Both the position numbers and the translations under genes were made by a program. Of a stretch of 10,350 nucleotides of DNA, positions 6,164 to 10,350 are shown piece by piece (position 1 is the first letter of the stretch; every line of letters begins with the position of its first letter). A model generated the notes under the pieces. The model worked only from the letters and a program-made list of their open reading frames with translations. It had not been told where the DNA came from and made no database searches. The stretch comes from SIG607 sp045533195 (GTDB taxonomy: Bacteria > Bacillota > Clostridia > Oscillospirales > Acutalibacteraceae): NCBI GenBank assembly GCA_045533195.1, contig JAZSHI010000015.1, forward strand, positions 1 to 10,350. The letters run 5' to 3'.

Positions 6164-8938
6164 ATGACTTTTTCTTACGCCAAACGCAACACCCTTGCCA
6201 AAAAGAAAGAGCTTGGATTTTCAACCTTTTTATTAGCGCTTTTTATAGCCACGGCTTTTTTTATTCCGTACATCGTTTCAGGTCACGGATATTTTATTTT
6301 TTACGGGGATTTTAACGTTCAGCAAATTCCCTTTTATCAGCTTTGTCACGATGCTGTCAGAAACGGCAATTTAGGTTGGAACTGGCACACCGATTTAGGC
6401 TCTCCCTTTATTCCCGCATACAGTTTTTATACATTAGGCAGTCCTTTTTTCTGGCTTACAATTCCCTTTCCCAATAAATTTCTGCCCTATTTAATGGGGC
6501 CCCTTCTTATTTTAAAATTTGCGTGTGCAGCCTTTACTGCCTATCTTTTTATAAGACGCTTTACCCGTACTCCCTTTGCGGCACAGACAGGCGCACTGCT
6601 TTACGCTTTTTCAGGCTTTTCCATATATAATATTTTCTTTAACCACTTTCACGAAGCGATAATTATTTTCCCCTTGCTTTTACTTTCTCTCGAACTTCTT
6701 ATAACCGAAAACAAACGGGGTATATTTGCTTTAACCGTTGCCCTTTGCGCCGTTACAAACTATTTCTTCTTTTTCGGTATGGTGGTTTTTGCGGTTATAT
6801 ACTGGTTTATAAGAACCATCTCCAAAGCCTATAAATTCCGTTTTTCCCGCTTCTTACTTATTATATTCGAAGCAATACTGGGCGTAGGATTATCCCTTTT
6901 CATATTACTGCCAAGCATTAATATGATTACCTCTAATACCCGTGTTAACGATATACTTATTGGTTGGGGCGGTATTATGTATGGAAAGGAGCAGATATAT
7001 CTTAATATCATAGAATGTTTTTTCTTCCCGCCCGATATTCCTGCCCGTCCCGTATTTTTCCCCGGCGCAAACGTAAAATGGTCTTCTCTTGGCGGTTGGC
7101 TTCCCCTTTTCAGTATGACCGCCGTTTTCGGTTTTTGTTTTACCAAAAAGAGACATTGGCTAAAACGCATTATTGCTACCTGTACCGTTATGGCTTTAGT
7201 GCCCATTTTAAACAGCGCTTTTTATGCCTTTAACGATTCTTACTATGCTCGTTGGTTTTATATGCCGATACTTATGATGGCACTCGCCTCTGCCATTACC
7301 TTAGAGGATAATGAAATAAATTGGAAGAAAGGCTTTAATTTGACCGCCCTTATTACTGCTGTTTTTGCCGTAGTTATAGGTCTGTTCCCGCAAAAAACAG
7401 ATGACGGCATTATAATAGGGCTTTATACCGATGCAGGCGAAAACAATTTCTATACATTCCGCTTCCTTATTGCAGTAGGTATTTCCGCCGTTTCTCTCCT
7501 TATTTGCCGACTTATTATTATGCTTCGGGATATAAATAAAAAGATGCTGTTCAGACGTCTTACAACAGGTCTTTTAAGCATAGTTATCGTTATCTATGGC
7601 TGTGTGTATCTTTATCAGGGCTCATCCCACTCCTTTGACAGAGACAGCGTTATGATTGACAGCCTTATTGAAGGCGAGGTTTCTCTTAACGATAGTGATA
7701 ACTTCCGTATTGACACCTATGACTGTGTTGATAACACCGCTATGTATTTAGGTTTCCCGTCAATTAATGCTTTCCATTCGGTTGTTTCTACCTCAATTAT
7801 GGATTACTATGACTTTATAGGCGTAAACAGAGACGTAGCAAGTCGCCCAACAAGAGAATATTTCTCCATTCGTTCACTTTTGTCGGTAAAATATCTCTTT
7901 AACCGTGAAAGCGGTGACAGCTTTATCGGAGACGACGGCTACACCGTTATGCCTAATTATAAATATGTAGATACTCAGAGCGGCTATTATATATATGAAA
8001 ACAAAGCATATATTCCCTACGGCTTCTCCTATGATTATTATATAACAAAGGCTCAGTGCGAAGCCTTCTACAGTGATGAAGCCCGAGCTGATGTTATGTT
8101 AAAGGCGATAGTTCTCAGCGATGAGGATGCTTTAAAATACGGCTCTCTTATGGAGTCCTATTCCGACTACAGCGAAAATTATGAAGAGCCAAAAGAGGAA
8201 GACTTTGATATTTTCGAAGAGAATACCGAAGACACCGAAAGCCTTCTGCCCGAACTTATAGTTGAAGGCGAAGAAATTGTTTCGGAATATACCGAGTCGG
8301 ACTATATTGAAACCGAACCGGTCATTCCCGACGAATACAGGCTTTCTCTTTCTATGAGCGAGGACGAATTATATAAGGATGCTCTTCATCTTGCCGAAAG
8401 CAGCGCTGTTTCCTTTGAAACAACAAAAAAAGGCTTTAACGCGGTAGTAGAGCGCGAACAGGAAAATCTTGTATTCTTTTCTGTGCCCTATGATAAAGGC
8501 TGGACTGCCACGGTAAACGGTGAAAAGGCAGAAATAGTAAAAGCCAATATCGGCTTTATGGCGGTAAAGGTACCTGCAGGGGTAAGTGAAATAAGCTTTA
8601 GCTACACCACTCCCTATTTATATGTAGGTCTTTTCGCTTCTGCTGTCTGTCTTGCCGTTCTTATAGTTTATGTTATCATATCCCTTTTCTATAAACGCGC
8701 CCACAGAGTTGAGGAATGTTATCCCGAAGGGGAAGCGCTTATTGAAAAGTGGAGTGATGAAGAATATGAAATTGCACTCAGAGAAGAAAGTGAAAATCAG
8801 CTAAGTCTGCTTGATAAAATGCCCGAAAAGGTAGAAAATTTCGATGATATCGACCTTAACAATTACAGTTCGGGATTTAAGATAGATACTTCTTTATTTG
8901 AAACTCAGGAAAATAATGTTGACAACCAAGAAGAATAG
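6164..8938 (+). CDS. YfhO-family polytopic membrane protein (GT-C-like)
   Basis: The 924-residue product has the YfhO layout: a long run of membrane helices, an extracellular region, and a final helix (about 818-845). The N-terminal loop has the family-type YGDFNVQQ (47-54), whose acidic residue D49 lies where GT-C enzymes place a catalytic aspartate. The C-terminal part has the usual PYDKGWTATVNGEKA segment around W780. Known relatives add sugars to cell-envelope polymers from lipid-linked donors; B. subtilis YfhO works with CsbB on lipoteichoic acid. The substrate here is unknown. Two features are odd: a very acidic stretch (about 664-725) and an acidic cytoplasmic tail (846-924). ATG 6164 is chosen for its ribosome binding site; the in-frame TTG at 6098 lies in the promoter. 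Confidence 0.87.
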   Translation: MTFSYAKRNTLAKKKELGFSTFLLALFIATAFFIPYIVSGHGYFIFYGDFNVQQIPFYQLCHDAVRNGNLGWNWHTDLGSPFIPAYSFYTLGSPFFWLTIPFPNKFLPYLMGPLLILKFACAAFTAYLFIRRFTRTPFAAQTGALLYAFSGFSIYNIFFNHFHEAIIIFPLLLLSLELLITENKRGIFALTVALCAVTNYFFFFGMVVFAVIYWFIRTISKAYKFRFSRFLLIIFEAILGVGLSLFILLPSINMITSNTRVNDILIGWGGIMYGKEQIYLNIIECFFFPPDIPARPVFFPGANVKWSSLGGWLPLFSMTAVFGFCFTKKRHWLKRIIATCTVMALVPILNSAFYAFNDSYYARWFYMPILMMALASAITLEDNEINWKKGFNLTALITAVFAVVIGLFPQKTDDGIIIGLYTDAGENNFYTFRFLIAVGISAVSLLICRLIIMLRDINKKMLFRRLTTGLLSIVIVIYGCVYLYQGSSHSFDRDSVMIDSLIEGEVSLNDSDNFRIDTYDCVDNTAMYLGFPSINAFHSVVSTSIMDYYDFIGVNRDVASRPTREYFSIRSLLSVKYLFNRESGDSFIGDDGYTVMPNYKYVDTQSGYYIYENKAYIPYGFSYDYYITKAQCEAFYSDEARADVMLKAIVLSDEDALKYGSLMESYSDYSENYEEPKEEDFDIFEENTEDTESLLPELIVEGEEIVSEYTESDYIETEPVIPDEYRLSLSMSEDELYKDALHLAESSAVSFETTKKGFNAVVEREQENLVFFSVPYDKGWTATVNGEKAEIVKANIGFMAVKVPAGVSEISFSYTTPYLYVGLFASAVCLAVLIVYVIISLFYKRAHRVEECYPEGEALIEKWSDEEYEIALREESENQLSLLDKMPEKVENFDDIDLNNYSSGFKIDTSLFETQENNVDNQEE

Positions 8939-8947
8939 CAGTATAAT
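8919..8947 (+). promoter_or_regulatory. Consensus promoter for the thiT transcript
   Basis: -35 TTGACA (8919-8924) and -10 TATAAT (8942-8947) are both perfect and are separated by 17 bp. The -35 and most of the spacer lie inside the last codons of the yfhO-family gene, whose stop is at 8936-8938. Transcription would start near 8954, just ahead of the TPP riboswitch. Confidence 0.9.
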
Positions 8948-8963
8948 ATGTGTGAAAATAAAA

Positions 8964-9050
8964 AAGGGGAGCTTGATTGACTCAGGCTGAGAGGAAACCG
9001 TTACTGTTTCGACCCATAACCTGATGCGGATAATGCCGACGTAGGAGAAT
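8964..9050 (+). ncRNA. TPP riboswitch (THI element)
   Basis: The conserved THI-box elements appear in order: GGGGAGC (8966-8972), CTGAGA (8987-8992), ACCTGAT (9019-9025), GGATAATGCC (9028-9037) and CGTAGGAGA (9040-9048). This is the aptamer that binds thiamine pyrophosphate. It lies between a consensus promoter and a terminator upstream of thiT, so high TPP should switch thiamine uptake off. A likely antiterminator pairs ATGCGG (9024-9029), inside the aptamer core, with CCGCAT (9069-9074), the inner part of the terminator's 5' arm. TPP binding would lock the first segment away and free the terminator. Confidence 0.95.
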
Positions 9051-9064
9051 ACGCCAAAATGTTG

Positions 9065-9102
9065 CGTCCCGCATTTAATATATGCGGGACGATTTTTATT
9101 TT
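9065..9102 (+). terminator. Riboswitch-controlled intrinsic terminator
   Basis: A 10-bp GC-rich stem, CGTCCCGCAT (9065-9074) with ATGCGGGACG (9082-9091), encloses a 7-nt loop. It is followed by a T-rich tract (9093-9102). It lies between the TPP aptamer and thiT, and its 5' arm can pair with the aptamer instead. Confidence 0.93.
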
Positions 9103-9129
9103 CTAAAAAACAAAAAAGGAAGAAGAAAT

Positions 9130-9693
9130 ATGAAATCAAATCTTAAAAAACTTGCAGTTTCATCTATTTTCATTGCGCTATCTACAATCCTCAGCGAACT
9201 TATTCCCAGTATTTCCCTGCCCTTTGGCGGAAGTATTACTATTCTTTCAATGGTGCCTGTTTGTCTTATAGGAATTATGTTCGGTATTAAATGGGGTATT
9301 TGCTCTAACCTTGTTTACGGTATTATTCAAATGTTTTTCGGTTTTGGGAATTTCTCTTATGCAACAGGGCTTCTTGCAGTTATAACAATAGCGCTCTTTG
9401 ACTATATAGTTGCCTATGCAGTTTTGGGACTCAGCGGAGTATTTATGAAAATAATCAAAAACAAAGTTTTAGCTGCCGTTTTAGGTGTTATACTCTGTTG
9501 TCTGCTACGTTATATCTGTCACTTTATCACAGGCGTTACGGTATGGCGCGAAATTGTCAGCACGTGGGGTGCAATATGGTATTCAATAACCTATAACGCT
9601 TCCTATATGCTTCCCGAAATAATCACCACTCCTTTAGGTGTATTTCTGCTTATAAAAACCAAAGCTTTAAATTCCTTGATTTCCAAAGGATAA
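9130..9693 (+). CDS. thiT: ThiT, thiamine-binding S component of an ECF transporter
   Basis: ThiT is the substrate-binding membrane subunit that captures thiamine for uptake and works with a shared energizing module (EcfA, EcfA', EcfT) encoded elsewhere. The 187-residue protein has about six hydrophobic segments and family motifs FSYATGLLAVI (75-85), FDYIVAYAVLGLSG (90-103) and RYICHFITGVTVW (127-139). H131, W139, Y151 and N156 line up by eye with thiamine-contacting residues of Lactococcus lactis ThiT; D91 may stand in for its binding-site glutamate. ATG 9130 follows AGGAAG (9117-9122). The TPP riboswitch directly upstream independently supports thiamine as substrate. Confidence 0.94.
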   Translation: MKSNLKKLAVSSIFIALSTILSELIPSISLPFGGSITILSMVPVCLIGIMFGIKWGICSNLVYGIIQMFFGFGNFSYATGLLAVITIALFDYIVAYAVLGLSGVFMKIIKNKVLAAVLGVILCCLLRYICHFITGVTVWREIVSTWGAIWYSITYNASYMLPEIITTPLGVFLLIKTKALNSLISKG

Positions 9694-9696
9694 ATC

Positions 9697-10016
9697 AAAA
9701 AGAAACTTCCCTTCAGGTGTTGTGATTAGGGATAAAAAGCCTTAAAAAACAAATTTTTGCGGCCTAATGTGTTAAAAAGCCGCGATACGCGTCAGCGTTA
9801 CCGCGGCTTTTCGCCTTTTATACCACTAAAAATTTATCTTTTTAAGGTGCTTTGCAGTTTTGTAAGAATAAATTTGCTTCTGTTTCGAAGTTGCAAAAAT
9901 GCAGTAATACTTTGTGTCTTACAAGGTTTTGCAGCAAGAAGGAGTGCAAATTTATCTGAAAAACCAATTTATCCCTAACCGCAACACCTGAGTCGTCGGC
10001 AGGGAAGTTTCTTTTT
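9697..10016. repeat. Non-coding element with long terminal inverted arms, MITE-like or structured RNA
   Basis: The outer arms AAAAAGAAACTTCCCT (9697-9712) and their exact complement (10001-10016) pair over 16 bp. The next 24 bases (9713-9736) pair with 9968-9991 with one mismatch and one G-U pair, separated on the right side only by a 9-nt bulge (9992-10000). The whole base is thus about 40 bp. Inside are a GC-rich hairpin (9775-9811), an 8-bp inverted pair (TTGTAAGA 9860-9867, TCTTACAA 9917-9924) and a 10-bp inverted pair (ATAAATTTGC 9868-9877, GCAAATTTAT 9946-9955). It has no credible gene. It could be a miniature transposon-like repeat or a large folded RNA; I do not recognise the family. 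Confidence 0.65.
9775..9811 (+). terminator. Possible terminator downstream of thiT, inside the inverted-arm element
   Basis: AAAAGCCGCG (9775-9784) pairs with CGCGGCTTTT (9802-9811) over 10 bp, with a second short stem ACGC/GCGT (9787-9798) in its head. The A-stem-T form could end transcription in either direction. GCGGC at 9759-9763 could instead pair with GCCGC at 9779-9783, so a competing fold exists. Confidence 0.5.
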
Positions 10017-10026
10017 AAAATTTTTA

Positions 10027-10055
10027 TTGACTTTTTCTTGACTTTGGACTATAAT
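10027..10055 (+). promoter_or_regulatory. Promoter of rpmH
   Basis: -35 TTGACT (10027-10032) and -10 TATAAT (10050-10055) are 17 bp apart. A second TTGACT (10038-10043) and a second TATAAT (10081-10086) lie nearby but do not make a well-spaced pair with each other or with the first set. The start point would be near 10062, about 58 bases before the gene. Confidence 0.75.
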
Positions 10056-10119
10056 CATAGAGTGATAGGCTATATTGCCGTATAATGTTTTGTATTCTCA
10101 AATAAGGAGGGAACCGTAA

Positions 10120-10254
10120 ATGAAAAGAACTTATCAGCCTAAGAAGCTTCATCGTAAAAAAGAACACGGCTTTTTAAAGAGAATGGCAACAGCCAACGGC
10201 CGTAAGGTGCTTGCCCGCCGCAGAGCAAAGGGCAGAAAGCAGCTCACATACTAA
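10120..10254 (+). CDS. rpmH: 50S ribosomal protein L34
   Basis: This 44-residue, very basic protein starts MKRTYQPKKLHRKKEHGF and continues with the conserved R-M-A-T-A-N-G-R-K-V-L-A-R-R-R-A-K-G-R-K segment, an unmistakable match to L34 at full length. It is a structural protein of the large ribosomal subunit. AAGGAGG (10104-10110) lies nine bases upstream of the ATG. In most bacteria rpmH is followed closely by rnpA and lies near dnaA; neither is seen here. It has its own promoter. Confidence 0.97.
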   Translation: MKRTYQPKKLHRKKEHGFLKRMATANGRKVLARRRAKGRKQLTY

Positions 10255-10286
10255 AGGATTACGATTATTCAACAAAGTCATAGCTA

Positions 10287-10316
10287 AAAACTTGTTTCAT
10301 ATTTGATACAAGTTTT
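10287..10316. terminator. Hairpin downstream of rpmH
   Basis: AAAACTTGT (10287-10295) pairs with ACAAGTTTT (10308-10316) over 9 bp, with three more pairs (TCA/TGA) inside the loop. On the plus strand there is no T run beyond the stem; on the minus strand the arm ends in TTTTT. It could serve as a weak terminator or processing site. Confidence 0.4.
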
Positions 10317-10330
10317 AAATGCTTTGGCTA

Positions 10331-10350
10331 AAGGCCACATCTTTGTGGCT
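10331..10350 (+). terminator. Probable rpmH terminator stem cut by the window end
   Basis: GCCACA (10334-10339) and TGTGGC (10344-10349) form a stem with a 4-nt loop, preceded by AAAG and ending in CT at the window edge. If the next bases are T-rich, this is a normal intrinsic terminator; that cannot be seen here. Confidence 0.4.

Noticed and set aside
9757..9978. A 73-codon open frame on the plus strand
   Set aside because: It lies entirely inside the inverted-arm element, starts without a ribosome binding site and crosses the strong hairpin at 9775-9811.
9697..10016. 6S RNA, tmRNA, SRP RNA or RNase P RNA
   Set aside because: The length and missing hallmark motifs (tRNA-like end, tag frame, conserved cores) do not fit any of these.
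9694..10119. Chromosome replication origin next to rpmH
   Set aside because: I searched for TTATCCACA-type DnaA boxes on both strands and found none; TTATCCCTA in the inverted arm is too divergent. No dnaA is present.
10255..10350. Start of rnpA
   Set aside because: The only ATG (10319) has no ribosome binding site and the following codons do not resemble RnpA.

Overview
The window looks like chromosomal DNA of a low-GC Gram-positive anaerobe, most likely a member of the Clostridia. This rests on the rnfCDGEAB gene order, strong AGGAGG-type ribosome binding sites, TTGACA/TATAAT promoters, a YfhO-family membrane protein, and a TPP-riboswitch-controlled ThiT. The species cannot be named from the sequence alone.

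Layout, left to right. (1) 1-420: an initiator tRNA-Met gene on the minus strand. Upstream of it (higher coordinates) lies a 186-bp hairpin-rich segment, then an exact 38-bp repeat of the 5' half of the same tRNA, then a good minus-strand promoter. (2) 440-5495: a compact six-gene rnf operon (C, D, G, E, A, B) on the plus strand, read from a promoter at 466-494 and closed by a perfect 42-bp palindrome. The genes encode the membrane Rnf complex, which moves electrons between reduced ferredoxin and NAD+ and couples this to ion transport. (3) 5494-6066: a yfbR-like HD-domain 5'-deoxynucleotidase on the minus strand, convergent with rnf and sharing its terminator. (4) 6098-6132: two extended -10 promoters fully interleaved back to back, one for yfbR and one for the next gene. 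(5) 6164-8938: a 924-residue YfhO-family (GT-C-like) membrane protein with an unusual acidic insert and acidic tail. (6) 8919-9693: a perfect-consensus promoter inside the 3' end of yfhO, a TPP riboswitch with a terminator, and thiT, the thiamine-binding subunit of an ECF transporter. (7) 9697-10016: a non-coding element of about 320 bp bounded by arms that can form a stem of about 40 bp. (8) 10027-10350: the promoter and gene for ribosomal protein L34 (rpmH), followed by two hairpins and no recognisable rnpA before the window ends.

The genes fall into separate units: energy conservation (rnf), nucleotide housekeeping (yfbR), envelope glycosylation (yfhO, inferred), thiamine uptake with TPP feedback (thiT) and translation (tRNA-fMet, rpmH). 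No complete new defence or mobile system is visible. The least explained parts are the two structured non-coding segments, at 142-365 and 9697-10016.
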